Of a stretch of 64,000 nucleotides of DNA, positions 30,748 through 40,696 are shown in pieces (the first letter of the stretch is position 1; each line of letters starts with the position of its first letter). The notes beneath the pieces were generated by a model. That model worked only from the letters and a program-made list of their open reading frames with translations, was not told the origin of the DNA and did no database searches. Source of the stretch: ZC4RG30 sp963812195 (GTDB lineage: Bacteria; Pseudomonadota; Gammaproteobacteria; Steroidobacterales; Steroidobacteraceae); contig CAWEUI010000001.1 in NCBI GenBank assembly GCA_963812195.1, forward strand, positions 372,001 through 436,000, in the 5' to 3' direction. The position numbers and the translations under genes are program-made.

Positions 30748-31541
30748 ACCATCGCGGCTTCACCATCACGGAGCTGATGGTCGCGACGCTGCTGTTGAGC
30801 CTGCTGATCGCCGGCGGCCTGACGGCGTGGGCGCACGGCGGCGCGGCATGGCATGAGGCACGCGTCGAGCAGATCCTGCACGAGCGGGCCCAGTATGTGT
30901 TTGCAACGCTGGCGCCGGAGCTGCAGATGGCCGGGTACTTCGGCGCCGCGCCGCCGCCCGCGCCGCTGGACCAGGCTTCCATTCCGCCTGGCGCACTGCG
31001 TTGCGGGCTGGCGTTGCCCCGGCGTCTGGATGTCGCCGTCGAAGTGGCCCCGACCTACCAGCTCGCCTGTGCCGCGCACGGCGGTGCGATGGACAACTCC
31101 ATGCAACTGACCATTCGCCGCGCCTCGGCCCGGCCCGCCGCGGCCGCGCCCGGTCGCATGCAATGGCTGTCATCCATGACGCAGGGTCGGGTGGCATGGA
31201 ACGACACCGGCAGCACGGCAACGCCGACGGGAATGCAACGCAGCAACCTGCTGCTGCAGGTGTACTACGTCGCGCTGGCAGCCGATGGCGATCCCTCCAC
31301 TGCGGCGCTGCGCGTGAAGTCCCTGGGCAGTTTCGCCGGCAGCCCCGCGTTCATCGACAGGGAGGTCATGCCCGGTGTCCAGAAATTGCAAGCCACGATC
31401 CTGCCGGCGCCGGACGCACCACGCAGCGTGCGCGTCACGCTCGTGTTGTGCGCGGACCAGGCCGACCGGCGTGCGGCGCAGCCGCTGCGCCGCCTCACCA
31501 TCACACGCGACTTCACCCTGCGCAATGCGCCCGCAAGCTGA
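30744..31541 (+). CDS. pilW: Type IV pilus assembly protein PilW-like
   Basis: This 265-residue minor pilin has leader MNHRG, cleavage before FTITELMVATLLLSLLIAGG and Glu5. The central region (VFATLAPELQMAGYFG, then Cys-containing loops) and C-terminal LTITRDFTLRN match PilW-type minor pilins that cap and initiate the pilus fibre. The ATG overlaps the pilV stop, and its 3' end overlaps the next gene by 17 bases, so the operon is translationally coupled. Confidence 0.85.
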   Translation: MNHRGFTITELMVATLLLSLLIAGGLTAWAHGGAAWHEARVEQILHERAQYVFATLAPELQMAGYFGAAPPPAPLDQASIPPGALRCGLALPRRLDVAVEVAPTYQLACAAHGGAMDNSMQLTIRRASARPAAAAPGRMQWLSSMTQGRVAWNDTGSTATPTGMQRSNLLLQVYYVALAADGDPSTAALRVKSLGSFAGSPAFIDREVMPGVQKLQATILPAPDAPRSVRVTLVLCADQADRRAAQPLRRLTITRDFTLRNAPAS

Positions 31542-31953
31542 GGGGTTCGCGGTGCTGGCCGTGCTGGCGGTGCTGGCCGTGGTCGGTCTGTACGTCGCCG
31601 GCACGTTCCAGGACGCGCTGTTCGGCACCGCGCTGTCCAGTGCCCGCATCTATCAGCAGCGCGCCTTCGAGCTGGCCGACATCGGAATTGATCAGGCCCT
31701 GCGGCAACTGGGCACGGCCACCGCCCCGGTGCAATTCGTGCGCGACCTTCATCCCCTTGCTGAAAGCAATAGCAGGGTGCATGTGGAAGTGCAGTCCGGG
31801 CCCGACGTACGGATTGCGACGGGCTACAGCGCGGGCCGCATCGTGGCCCGGCATTACGAGATCACCAGTACCGGATATGCACCACGCAACGCGCGCTCCG
31901 TGCAGAAGCAGGGCGTGGTCCGCCTGGTCCCGGTGGCAATGGGTGCACCGTGA
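31525..31953 (+). CDS. pilX: Type IV pilus minor pilin PilX-like
   Basis: This 142-residue protein begins inside the end of pilW (ATG at 31525). It has an N-terminal GFAVLAVLAVLAVVGLYVAG membrane segment, as in the PilX N-terminal domain, which typically lacks Glu5, and then ALSSARIYQQRAFELADIGIDQALRQL, a pattern seen in PilX proteins. The DNA for the membrane segment contains three near-identical CTGGC(C/G)GTG units, which reflects the Leu-Ala-Val repeat. Position after pilW supports the name. Its stop overlaps the GTG of the next gene. Confidence 0.8.
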   Translation: MRPQAEGFAVLAVLAVLAVVGLYVAGTFQDALFGTALSSARIYQQRAFELADIGIDQALRQLGTATAPVQFVRDLHPLAESNSRVHVEVQSGPDVRIATGYSAGRIVARHYEITSTGYAPRNARSVQKQGVVRLVPVAMGAP

Positions 31954-32972
31954 GGCGCGCGGTTGTCGCGCTGCTGCTATGCACCGGCATCGGCGTCGCC
32001 ACCGCTGGCGCAGGCGAACCGTCGGCTTGTCTGCCCAAGCCGCCGGTCCCGCTGACCGTGCGAATCGGTGGATCGGCCCCGCTGCGGGCCCTGCTCGTCG
32101 GCGGATCCTCGCCCACGCTGCAGGTCATCGACGCCCGCAGCGGTGCGCTGCTGTGGGCGGCCGGCGCCGCGGCCCCGGCACAGCAGCGGTTTGCCGCCAT
32201 GACGGCACCGTTTGGCGGCAGCCTCGTTGCGCTGGACACCGACGGAGACCGCCTGGACGACCGCCTCTATGCCGGTGACCGCGATGGCAGGTTGTGGCGC
32301 TTCGACCTGCACAATGGCGCCGCTGCCGATGCCTGGGCCAGCGGCGGTGTGTTTGCCGACTTCAGCAACAGTGCCGGCCGCGGTTTCCTTGCCCCACCGG
32401 ACGTCGCATTGATGAGTGCGCCCGGCACAGCGCCCTGGTTCAGCATCGCGCTGGGCACCGCAGCGCCAGGCAGTCCCGATGCCAACAACCGCTTCTACGT
32501 ACTGCGTGACGCAACGCCTTTTGAAGCCTGGACCGACTCGCAGTATCGGGACTGGCAGCCACTGCGCGAAAGCGATCTGCTGCAGGTCACGGACCTGAAC
32601 AATCACGCCGCCGACGCGGCAGGGGCCGGCTGGTTCATCGAGCTCGGCAGCGGCGATGTGCTCAGCGCTTCGCTGACGACAGCCGGCACCACGGTGTTCG
32701 CGATCGCCGGTTCCACGGCCGGCTGCAGCGCTGCATTCAGCGTCGAGACATTGAACCTTGCGCAGCGCCGGCCTGTGGCGGACCCGACGGGCAACTGGCG
32801 CAGGGCCATGGACGCCAACTTGCCAATCGATACCGGCCTCTCCCTTGCCGTGGACCAGAGCGATGCACAGCCCACCACGGCGCGCTGCCTGTTCGGCGAC
32901 ACACACATCGCCGCCTGCGACGTGGACCTGCGCCCGCACCGCACCTGGTGGTTGCGCGAGGATGCCGAATGA
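31950..32972 (+). CDS. Short PilY1-like beta-propeller protein
   Basis: This 340-residue secreted protein starts at a GTG overlapping the pilX stop and has a signal peptide (VVALLLCTGIGVATAGAG). It contains propeller-like repeats (TLQVIDARSGALLWAAGA, DRDGRLWRFDLHNG) and the acidic loop DTDGDRLDDRLYAGD, which resembles the calcium-binding loop of the PilY1 C-terminal domain. PilY1 is usually over 1,000 residues with a large N-terminal adhesin/VWA part that is entirely absent here. Operon position pilW-pilX-(pilY1)-pilE makes this the PilY1 equivalent. It may keep only the pilus-retraction control module (inference). Confidence 0.7.
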   Translation: MRRAVVALLLCTGIGVATAGAGEPSACLPKPPVPLTVRIGGSAPLRALLVGGSSPTLQVIDARSGALLWAAGAAAPAQQRFAAMTAPFGGSLVALDTDGDRLDDRLYAGDRDGRLWRFDLHNGAAADAWASGGVFADFSNSAGRGFLAPPDVALMSAPGTAPWFSIALGTAAPGSPDANNRFYVLRDATPFEAWTDSQYRDWQPLRESDLLQVTDLNNHAADAAGAGWFIELGSGDVLSASLTTAGTTVFAIAGSTAGCSAAFSVETLNLAQRRPVADPTGNWRRAMDANLPIDTGLSLAVDQSDAQPTTARCLFGDTHIAACDVDLRPHRTWWLREDAE

Positions 32973-33403
32973 AGCGCCGGGGCTTCTCACTGCTGGAACT
33001 GCTGACCACGCTGGTCATCGTGGCCCTTCTAGCCGCCATCGCGCTTCCCGGCTACGGCGCCATCGTGCGGCGTGCGCAGCGCAATGACGCGCGACTGGCA
33101 TTGCTCGGCATCGCGCATGACGAGGAGCTGCACTATCAGAGCGTGGACGCCTACACCGACCAGCTCACCCAGTCACGGGATCGGGGCGGCCTTGGTCTCG
33201 CGCCGCACAGCTTCGACGGCAACTACCGCCTTGCCATCGAGCTGCGTGCAGGAGGTCAGGGCTTCCGGGCCAGCGCGCGCCCCACGCCCCAGGGCCGCCA
33301 GAGCGCCGACCACTCCTGCGCATCATTCACGATCGATGAAAAAGGCAGGCGCACCGCGACGGACGCGCAGGGCCGCGATACAACGGCGCTGTGCTGGCGC
33401 TGA
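32969..33403 (+). CDS. pilE: Type IV pilin PilE-like minor pilin
   Basis: This 144-residue prepilin has leader MKRRG and mature start FSLLELLTTLVIVALLAAIALPGY with Glu5. The C-terminal half has the PilE-type layout with a Cys pair (near SCASFTIDEKG and LCWR) and GGLGLAPHSFDGNYRLAI. It closes the minor pilin operon and converges on ispH 11 bases away, the same neighbourhood as pilE in Pseudomonas. The start ATG overlaps the stop of the PilY1-like gene. Confidence 0.85.
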   Translation: MKRRGFSLLELLTTLVIVALLAAIALPGYGAIVRRAQRNDARLALLGIAHDEELHYQSVDAYTDQLTQSRDRGGLGLAPHSFDGNYRLAIELRAGGQGFRASARPTPQGRQSADHSCASFTIDEKGRRTATDAQGRDTTALCWR

Positions 33404-33414
33404 CGGGTGCGCGA

Positions 33415-34365
33415 CTAGCCGCGCGCGGCCGTGGGCCGCAGTGACTTGGGCAGGCTGAACACCACGTGCTCCTCGCGCCCGACGATCTGGCGCGGCTCCT
33501 CGCCACCCCAGGACCTGAGCCGCTGCACCACCTCCTGCACCAGCACCTCCGGTGCCGAAGCCCCTGCGGTGACGCCCACCGCCCTGCGGCCCTCGAACCA
33601 GCCTGACTGCAGGTTATCCGGCCCGTCGACCAGGTAGCCCGGAATGCCGGCACGGTCGGCGAGCTCACGCAGCCGGTTGGAATTGGAGCTGGTGGCCGAA
33701 CCCACCACCACCAGCACGTCGCATTCGGTGAGCAGCTTCTTCACCGCGTCCTGGCGGTTCTGCGTGGCGTAACAGATGTCCTCGATGCGCGGGGCCCGCA
33801 GGTGCGGGAAGCGCTCGCGCAGCACATCCACGATCGCCTGCGTATCGTCCACCGACAGCGTGGTCTGCGTAACGAACGCCAGCTTGTCCGGACGCCGCAC
33901 GGTGAGACTGCGCGCGCCGGCCACGTTCTCCACAAGATGAATGGCGCCGCCGAAGGAGGTGTCGAAGCGTCCCATCGTGCCTTCGACTTCCGGATGGCCG
34001 GCGTGACCGATAAGCACCACGTCGCGCGCCTCGCGCGCGTAACGCACGACTTCCAGGTGCACCTTGGTGACCAGCGGGCAGGTGGCGTCGAACACCTCGA
34101 AACCACGCCGCTCGGCCTCCTCTTCGACGGAACTGGATACACCATGCGCGGAGAAGATCACGGTGGCGCCATCGGGAATTTCGTCCAGCTCCTCGACGAA
34201 GCGCGCACCCAGGTCGCGCAGGCGGTCCACGACGTGGCGGTTATGCACCACCTCGTGCCGCACGTAGATCGGCGCACCGAACAATTCGATGGCGCGCTCG
34301 ACGATGTCGATGGCGCGATCCACGCCGGCGCAGAAGCCGCGCGGACTGGCCAGCAGGATCTGCAT
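33415..34365 (-). CDS. ispH: 4-hydroxy-3-methylbut-2-enyl diphosphate reductase
   Basis: This 316-residue enzyme catalyses the last step of the MEP isoprenoid pathway, making IPP and DMAPP with a 4Fe-4S cluster. The three cluster cysteines are in RGFCAGVDRAI, FDATCPLVTKVH and EDICYATQNRQ. SAHGVS, IGHAGHPEVEGT, GSATSSNSNRL and VTAGASAPE complete the signature. Full length. It is the last gene of the minus-strand murJ-ribF-ileS-lspA-ispH unit, 3 bases after lspA. Confidence 0.97.
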   Translation of the reverse strand: MQILLASPRGFCAGVDRAIDIVERAIELFGAPIYVRHEVVHNRHVVDRLRDLGARFVEELDEIPDGATVIFSAHGVSSSVEEEAERRGFEVFDATCPLVTKVHLEVVRYAREARDVVLIGHAGHPEVEGTMGRFDTSFGGAIHLVENVAGARSLTVRRPDKLAFVTQTTLSVDDTQAIVDVLRERFPHLRAPRIEDICYATQNRQDAVKKLLTECDVLVVVGSATSSNSNRLRELADRAGIPGYLVDGPDNLQSGWFEGRRAVGVTAGASAPEVLVQEVVQRLRSWGGEEPRQIVGREEHVVFSLPKSLRPTAARG

Positions 34366-34368
34366 CCT

Positions 34369-34896
34369 CTACTCCGCTCGCCCCTTGTTCACCCGATGTT
34401 CGCGCCGCCACTCCAGCAACGCGTCCAGCAGGATCAGCCCGGCGCCCACCGTAATGCAACTGTCCGCGACATTGAAAGCCGGGAAGTAGGCGTCATGCCA
34501 GTGGACATGCACGAAATCAACGACATAGCCATGCCGGAGGCGGTCGATCGCGTTGCCCAGCGCGCCGCTGACGATCAGCATGAGCCCGGCGTTCTGCAGG
34601 CGCTGCAACGCCATCGGCGCACGCCGCAACGCGATGAGCAGACCCGCACTGACGGCCAGCGCGAACAACGTGAACAACCAGCGCTGCCAGCCGCCGGCGC
34701 CGGCCAGGAAGCTGAATGCCGCGCCCGTGTTCTGTGCACGCACGATGTCCAGCACCGGCAGCACGTACACGCTCTGCTGCAACATCAGCAATTGCTGGAT
34801 CAGCTCCTTGCTGACCTGGTCGATCACCAGCATGGCCACGCCCAGCGGCCACCAGGCCAGACCCGACACCCGCCAGCCGGCGGCCCGCTCAGACAT
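34369..34896 (-). CDS. lspA: Lipoprotein signal peptidase
   Basis: This 175-residue, four-helix inner-membrane aspartyl protease cleaves the signal peptide of prolipoproteins. The two catalytic aspartates lie in GNAIDRLRHGYVVDF and FNVADSCITVG, and IVRAQNTGAAFSFL is the other conserved block. The ATG at 34896 lies inside the last codons of ileS (8-base overlap), as in many gammaproteobacteria. The lipoproteins encoded in this window (BON protein, diheme lipoproteins) would be its substrates. Confidence 0.96.
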   Translation of the reverse strand: MSERAAGWRVSGLAWWPLGVAMLVIDQVSKELIQQLLMLQQSVYVLPVLDIVRAQNTGAAFSFLAGAGGWQRWLFTLFALAVSAGLLIALRRAPMALQRLQNAGLMLIVSGALGNAIDRLRHGYVVDFVHVHWHDAYFPAFNVADSCITVGAGLILLDALLEWRREHRVNKGRAE

Positions 34897-37724
34897 GGCG
34901 GCGATGCTCCGGCCGACCCGAAATGTTGCCCGCACAGCGCCCGCACAGTTGCGCGTGCGCCGGGTCGCTGCCGACATCATCGGTCAGGTGCCAGCAACGC
35001 ACGCACTTGTTGCCACTGCTGCGCCGGACCTGCAGCCACACGCCGGGAATCACCGTATTACCGGTCTCCGCGGCCACCGCGGCATCCGGCGCGGCGTGCG
35101 CCTCGTGCACACGCGCACCGGAGGTAATGGTCAGAAAGCGCAGCTCCTCGCCGAGCGCGTTGTAGCGGCTGGCAAACTCGGGCAGCGCGTAGATATCCAC
35201 CACTGCCTCCAGCGGCGCGCCGATGGTTCCCGCCTCGCGCAGCTTCTCCAGTTCACGCTGCACCGCCTGACGCAGCGTGATCAGCGCATCCCAGTCGATG
35301 GTGGCAACAGGCACTGCCGGGAACTCGTGCCAGGTGGTGAAGAACACGGACTTCGGCGCCGCGTCCCGGCCGGGCATGACCTGCCAGATTTCCTCCGCCG
35401 TGAAAGAGAGTATCGGCGCCAGCCAGCGCACCATGGCCTGCAGGATGTGGTACATCGCCGTCTGGGCCGAGCGCCGCGCATGGCCAGTCGCCGGCGTCGT
35501 GTACATGCGATCCTTCAGCACGTCCAGGTACAGACCGCCCAGATCGTTCACACAGAAATTGTGGACGCGCTGGTAGACGACGTGGAACTGGTAGTCGCGA
35601 TATGCCGAGATGATTTCCTGCTGTAGACGTGCCGCGCGGCCGATCGCCCAGGCATCGAAATCAATCAGCTCGCCGATGGGCAGCGCATCGTGCGCCGGAT
35701 CGAAGCCGGCCAGATTGCCCAGCAGGAAGCGCACCGTGTTGCGCATGCGCCGATAGGCATCGGCGCTGCGCTTGAGGATTTCCTCCGAGACGCTCATCTC
35801 GCTGGTGTAGTCGGTGGCCGCCACCCACAGGCGCAGCACGTCCGCGCCCAGCGTGGAGAACACCTTGTCCGGCGCCACCACGTTGCCCAGCGACTTGGAC
35901 ATCTTGCGGCCCTTCTCGTCCACGGTGAATCCGTAGGTGAGCACGTTCCGGTAAGGCGGGCGCTCGTACAGCGCTTCGGACATCAACAGCGAGCTGTGGA
36001 ACCACCCGCGGTGCTGATCCGAACCTTCCAGGTAGATTTCCAGCGGCGCGGCAAGCTCGGGCCGCTCCTTGCCCACCACCTCGAAGCTCACGCCCGAGTC
36101 CGCCCACACGTCCATCACGTCGGTGACCTTGCGGTACTGGTCGGCCTCGTCGCCCAGCATCTCGCGCGGATCCAGCTCGAACCAGGAATCGATGCCGTCC
36201 TGCTCCACTCGCGCCGCCGCCTGGTAGATGAATTCCTGCGTGCGCGGGTGCATTTCGCCGGTTTCCCTGTGCAGGAACACCGTGATCGGCACGCCCCAGG
36301 TGCGCTGGCGCGAGATGCACCAGTCGGGCCGCCCTTCGATCATGCCGCGGATGCGCGCCTCGCCCCATGCCGGGATCCACTTCACCTGCGGAATATCGCG
36401 CAGCGTGCTGGCGCGCAGTCCCTTGCGATCCATCGAAATGAACCACTGTGGCGTGGCCAGGAAGATCACCGGCGTGTGGTGGCGCCAGCAGTGCGGATAG
36501 CTGTGCTCGATCTGCGCGTGATGCAACAGTGCGCCGTTGGTAGCCAGCGTCTCGACGATGACCTTGTTGGCCTCGGCCAGCTTCATGCCGCCGACCAGCG
36601 GCGTATCGGGCTTGAAGCGGCCGTCCGTGCTTACCGGGCTGACCACCGGCAGCTTGTAGCGGCGGCCCGACGTTGTAGTCGTCCAGGCCATGCGCGGGCG
36701 CGGTGTGCACGGCGCCGGTGCCGGCCTCCAGCGTGACATGGTCGCCCAGAATCACCGGCACCTGCCGTTCCTGGAAGGGATGCTGCAGCAGCAGGCCCTC
36801 CAGCGCGCGGCCCTCGAAGCGCGCCAGCTCGTGCGTATCGCCCGCCGTCACGCCATAGCGCTCCAGGCATGCCGGTGCCAGCCCCTCGGCCAGCACCACC
36901 CGCTCGCGTTTGCCGGCGCGCGCAAATTCCAGCAGCAGGTAGGAGAAATCCGCGCGCAGCGCCACGGCCTCGTTGGCCGGCAGGGTCCACGGCGTGGTGG
37001 TCCAGATGACCACCGCGCTGTCGGCCACGTGATCGGCCGGTGCGGCTATGCGGCGCGCGAAGTCGGCGCCGTCCACGACGCGAAACGCCACATCAACGGC
37101 CGGCGAATGATGCGGCTCGTATTCGACCTCGGCCTCCGCCAGCGCCGAGCGGCAATCCAGGCACCAGTACACCGGCTTGGCGCCCAGATAGACATGGCCG
37201 TTGGCGATGACCTTGCCCAGCGTGCGGATCTGCTCGGCCTCGTACTTCGGATCCATCGTCACGTAGGGCCGGTCCCAGTCGCCGAGCACGCCGAGTCGCT
37301 GGAAATCCCGCCGCTGCAGGTCGAGCTGCTTCTGCGCATAGTCGCGACAGGCGGCGCGAAAAGCCCGTGCGTCCAGCTTCTGGCCGACACGCCCGTGCTT
37401 CTTCTCCACCTGCATCTCGATCGGCAGGCCATGGCAGTCCCAGCCCGGCACGTAGGGGGAGTCGTAGCCATCCAGCGTGCGCGACTTGATCACCAGATCC
37501 TTCAGGATCTTGTTCACGGCATGGCCCAGGTGAATCGCGCCATTGGCATACGGCGGGCCGTCATGCAGGGCAAAGCGCGGCCGGCCCTTCGCGACCTTGC
37601 GCAGCTCGCCGTAGATGTCGTTGTCCTCCCACCACTTGAGCATCTGCGGTTCGCGTCGTGCCAGATCGGCTTTCATCGCGAAATCCGTGCGTGGGAGGTT
37701 CACCGTACCCTTGTAATCCGCCAC
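34889..37724 (-). CDS. ileS: Isoleucyl-tRNA synthetase, frameshifted
   Basis: The enzyme charges tRNA-Ile. It starts at a GTG (37724) with VADYKGTVNLPRTDFAMKADL. The class I signature HLGH is in YANGAIHLGHAVNK, the editing domain includes WTTTPWTLPAN, the second signature is KGRKMSKSLGN and the C-terminal zinc site is NKCVRCWHLTDDVG with LCGRC. The frame changes after APAHGLDDYNVG. Removing one C from the CCC run at 36666-36668 restores DDYNVGRRYKLPVVSPV. The corrected protein is about 944 residues, normal for IleS. As the only ileS in view and an essential gene, the break is almost certainly a sequence error. Confidence 0.95.
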
Positions 37725-37740
37725 CCGTGCAGTCCCCTTC

Positions 37741-38673
37741 TCAGTTAGTCGCCAGCGCCGCACGCGCGGCCGCGGCATCGCGATGCATCTGCTCGATCAT
37801 CACGTCCACGTTGTCAAAACGCAGCGTCTCGCGCAGCCGCGCCACGAATTCCACTTCCAGCTCGCGCCCGTACAGGTCACCCGCGAAATCGAACAGATGC
37901 ACTTCAAGCAGCGGCACTTGCCCGCCCACCGTCGGCCGCGTGCCGACGCTGGCCACGCCATCACCCAGACGAGCGCCGGAGGCGCGAACGCGGACGGCAA
38001 AGATACCGTCGATGGGGGCCCGCCGTCGCGCCAGCCTGATATTGGCAGTGGGAAAGCCGAACTGACGGCCAAGCCGGTCGCCGGGCACCACGCGCCCGCA
38101 CATGGTGTAGGGCCGGCCGAGCAAGCTTGCTGCCAACGGCAGCTCGCCCGCGGCCAGTGCGGTGCGGATGGCATGACTGCCCACGCGCAGCCCCTGGCCC
38201 ATCACCGGTGCCACCACGTCCACGGCCAGCCCGAAGCCCGCCCCCTCGCGCTGGAACCACTCGGCATCGGCCTTGCCACCCCGGCCGGCACGGAAATCGT
38301 GGCCGATCACGATCTGCCGCACTCCGCCGCCCACCAGCATGGCGGCGAATTGAGCCGCATCCAGCCCGCGCAGGCGTTCGTTGAAATGCAGCAGGCACAG
38401 CACCTGCGGACCATCGTTCTGCAGCGCCCGCCAGCGCTCGCGGAAATTGGTCAGGCGCGCCGGCGGCGACCCGGGCGAGAAGTACTCCTTCGGCAGCGGC
38501 TCGAAGCTCAACACCATGCTGGTGCGGTCCTGTGCTGCCGCCAGCTCGCGGGTGCGCCGGATCAGCGCGCGATGGCCGAGGTGAATGCCATCGAAGCCGC
38601 CGATCGCAGCCACGAACCCGGGCGCCGGGCTGGCGCCGGCCGCGACATCCGGCAGTGCCCGCATCAGGCGCAT
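37741..38673 (-). CDS. ribF: Bifunctional riboflavin kinase / FAD synthetase
   Basis: This 310-residue enzyme makes FMN and FAD. The N-terminal FAD synthetase half has AAIGGFDGIHLGHRALI and VIGHDFRAGRGG. The C-terminal riboflavin kinase half has LGRQFGFPTANIRL and ASVGTRPTVGG, with LLEVHLFDFAGDLYGRELEVEF. The ATG at 38673 overlaps the murJ stop (ATGA). An upstream in-frame extension lies inside murJ and is not used. Standard murJ-ribF-ileS order. Confidence 0.96.
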   Translation of the reverse strand: MRLMRALPDVAAGASPAPGFVAAIGGFDGIHLGHRALIRRTRELAAAQDRTSMVLSFEPLPKEYFSPGSPPARLTNFRERWRALQNDGPQVLCLLHFNERLRGLDAAQFAAMLVGGGVRQIVIGHDFRAGRGGKADAEWFQREGAGFGLAVDVVAPVMGQGLRVGSHAIRTALAAGELPLAASLLGRPYTMCGRVVPGDRLGRQFGFPTANIRLARRRAPIDGIFAVRVRASGARLGDGVASVGTRPTVGGQVPLLEVHLFDFAGDLYGRELEVEFVARLRETLRFDNVDVMIEQMHRDAAAARAALATN

Positions 38674-40238
38674 CAGGCCACCACGCCACGCAGGTGGCGG
38701 TAGCGCATGCCGCTCAGATACAGCACCCCGAAGTACAGTGCCGCACCCAGCACGATCCCGGCACCGCCACGGGCCACTCGCTGCATGAAGTGCATCGCCA
38801 CCCAGTGCGCGGTATCCCCGGCCAGCCACCACAGCAGCGCACCCATCAACAGGTTGGCAATCAGCACGCGCGCCAGGAACGCGGGCCAGCCGGCGCCGTG
38901 CCGGAGCACACCCTCGCGACGCAGGCCGCGCCACAGCAGGAAGGAGTTCAGGCCCGCGCCGATACCGGTGGATGTGGCGATCAGCGTGTGCGGATTGGGA
39001 AAGCCGAAGTGTGCCAGCGGCAGCACCACCAGCACGTTCAATGCCACGGTCACCGCCAGCGCAATGATCGCGACGCGAACCGGCCGGCGCGTGTTCTGGC
39101 GCGCGTAGTAGCCGGGCACCAGCACCTTCACCAGACTGAAGCCGAGCAGGCCCCAGGAGTAGGCCATCAATGCATAGCTGGTCTTCTGCACGTCATGGAG
39201 GCCGAAGTTCCGGTAGCCGAAGATCATCGCGGTGATCGGCCCCGCGAAGGTGAGCATGCCCACCGCGGCGGGCGTGGCCAGCAGCAGCACCAGCTTCAAC
39301 GCCCAGTCCAGCGTGCCGGAGAACTGCTCCGTGGCCCGCGCGGCATGATGCGCGGACAGGCCCGGCAGGATCGCGGAGGCCAGCGCGATGCTGAACACGC
39401 CCAGCGGGAATTCCATCAGGCGGTCGGCGAAGTACAGCCAGGTCACACTGCCGGTGACCAGCGCGGTGGCGATCTGCGTGTCCAGCAGCAGGCTGATCTG
39501 CGCCATGGACGAGCCCACTATCCCGGGGACCATCAGCTTGCCCACGCGCCGCACGCCTGCCAGTTGCGGATGCCAGCGCGGTCGCGACAGCAATCCGTGA
39601 CGCGCCATGACAGGCAGCAGGTACAGCAGCTGGAGCAACCCCGCAACGAACACACCAATGGCCAGCACGTGGCCGGGGTTGGCGCTGTGCGTGGCGAACA
39701 CGAGCGCCACGAAGATCAGCACCAGATTCATCACCAGCGGTGTGAGCGCTGGCGTGAAGAAGCTGCCGTGGCTGTTCAGCGCACCGGTACACAGGGACAC
39801 CAGCGAGACGAAGAACAGGTACGGGAACGTCCAGCGCAGCATCTGCACGGCGAGCCCGAACTCGTCGGCCGAGGCAAAGCCCCAGCGTGGTGCAAACAGC
39901 CAGATGATCAGCGGCGCGGCCACCACACCGATGACACTGAGCACAAACAGCACGGCTCCCAGCGTTCCGGACACGCCGGCGACCAGCTCGCGTACCTGCT
40001 GCTCGCCGCGCCGGGTCTTGTACTCGGAAATCACCGGCACGAAGGACTGCGAAAAGGCACCTTCGGCGAACAACCGCCGCAGGAAATTCGGAATCTTGAA
40101 TGCCACGTAGAAGGCATCGGAGATGGGCCCCACGCCCAGCGCCTGCCCCATGAAGGAGTCCCGGAGCAGCCCGGCGATCCGGGACAGCAGGGTGGCCAGT
40201 CCGGCCTTGGAAGTGTGCTGCAGCAGGGGGCGGCTCAT
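38673..40238 (-). CDS. murJ: Lipid II flippase
   Basis: This 521-residue protein has about 14 membrane helices and carries peptidoglycan precursor lipid II across the inner membrane. The N-terminal LLSRIAGLLRDSFMGQALG, SDAFYVAFKIPNFLRRLFAEGAFSQSFVPV and EYKTRRG segments are classic MurJ. It leads the minus-strand housekeeping operon. The 155-base gap to the divergent rpsT should contain promoters for both directions. Confidence 0.97.
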   Translation of the reverse strand: MSRPLLQHTSKAGLATLLSRIAGLLRDSFMGQALGVGPISDAFYVAFKIPNFLRRLFAEGAFSQSFVPVISEYKTRRGEQQVRELVAGVSGTLGAVLFVLSVIGVVAAPLIIWLFAPRWGFASADEFGLAVQMLRWTFPYLFFVSLVSLCTGALNSHGSFFTPALTPLVMNLVLIFVALVFATHSANPGHVLAIGVFVAGLLQLLYLLPVMARHGLLSRPRWHPQLAGVRRVGKLMVPGIVGSSMAQISLLLDTQIATALVTGSVTWLYFADRLMEFPLGVFSIALASAILPGLSAHHAARATEQFSGTLDWALKLVLLLATPAAVGMLTFAGPITAMIFGYRNFGLHDVQKTSYALMAYSWGLLGFSLVKVLVPGYYARQNTRRPVRVAIIALAVTVALNVLVVLPLAHFGFPNPHTLIATSTGIGAGLNSFLLWRGLRREGVLRHGAGWPAFLARVLIANLLMGALLWWLAGDTAHWVAMHFMQRVARGGAGIVLGAALYFGVLYLSGMRYRHLRGVVA

Positions 40239-40319
40239 CGCCGCGGCAGCCTAGCAGAACCAACCGGAAAAAGTGCCCGTCCGGCGGGGGCTTAGCTCCG
40301 CCTGCCCGGCCCGCCGCGG

Positions 40320-40348
40320 TTGACTTCGGGCGGCTCACTGCCCACACT
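40320..40348 (+). promoter_or_regulatory. Probable sigma-70 promoter of rpsT
   Basis: TTGACT at 40320-40325 (five of six to the consensus) is followed after 17 bases by CACACT at 40343-40348, a weaker -10. It lies about 45 bases ahead of the rpsT GTG in the murJ/rpsT divergent gap. The spacing is ideal, and the -10 match is only moderate. Confidence 0.45.
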
Positions 40349-40393
40349 ACGCGCCCCCAAAATGAGCAGGTTTCTGCGGCGGAGATTTCGAAC

Positions 40394-40660
40394 GTGGCCA
40401 ACACCAAGTCGGCAGAGAAGGCAGCCCGTCAGTCGGTCAAGCATCGCGCCATCAATGTGGCGAACCGCTCACGACTGCGCAGCTCCATCCGCAAGTCGGT
40501 GGAAGCTTCGGCCTCCGGCGACAAGGACCAGGCCCGCGCCGCGTTCAAGGAAGCCCAGCCGGTCATCGACGCGATGGTCTCCAAGGGCCTGATCCACCGC
40601 AACAAGGCCGCCCGCCACAAGAGCCGGCTGGCTGCCCGCGCCAAAGCCGCAGCCCGCTAG
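40394..40660 (+). CDS. rpsT: 30S ribosomal protein S20
   Basis: This 88-residue basic protein starts at a GTG (ANTKSAEKAARQSVKHRAIN) and has the S20 pattern RSRLRSSIRKSVEA, AAFKEAQPVIDAMVSKGLIH and KAARHKSRLAAR. It binds 16S rRNA in the small subunit. The non-ATG start is common for S20 and allows autoregulation in E. coli. GGAG lies 9 bases ahead. It stands divergent from murJ, the usual gammaproteobacterial arrangement. Confidence 0.97.
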   Translation: MANTKSAEKAARQSVKHRAINVANRSRLRSSIRKSVEASASGDKDQARAAFKEAQPVIDAMVSKGLIHRNKAARHKSRLAARAKAAAR

Positions 40661-40696
40661 AGCGCTCGCCCGCAACGGGCCAAGCTGATTCCATAC

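Noticed and set aside
31548..31582. Short tandem DNA repeat (CTGGCCGTG-like units)
   Set aside because: It encodes the Leu-Ala-Val-rich membrane segment of the PilX-like protein and needs no other explanation.
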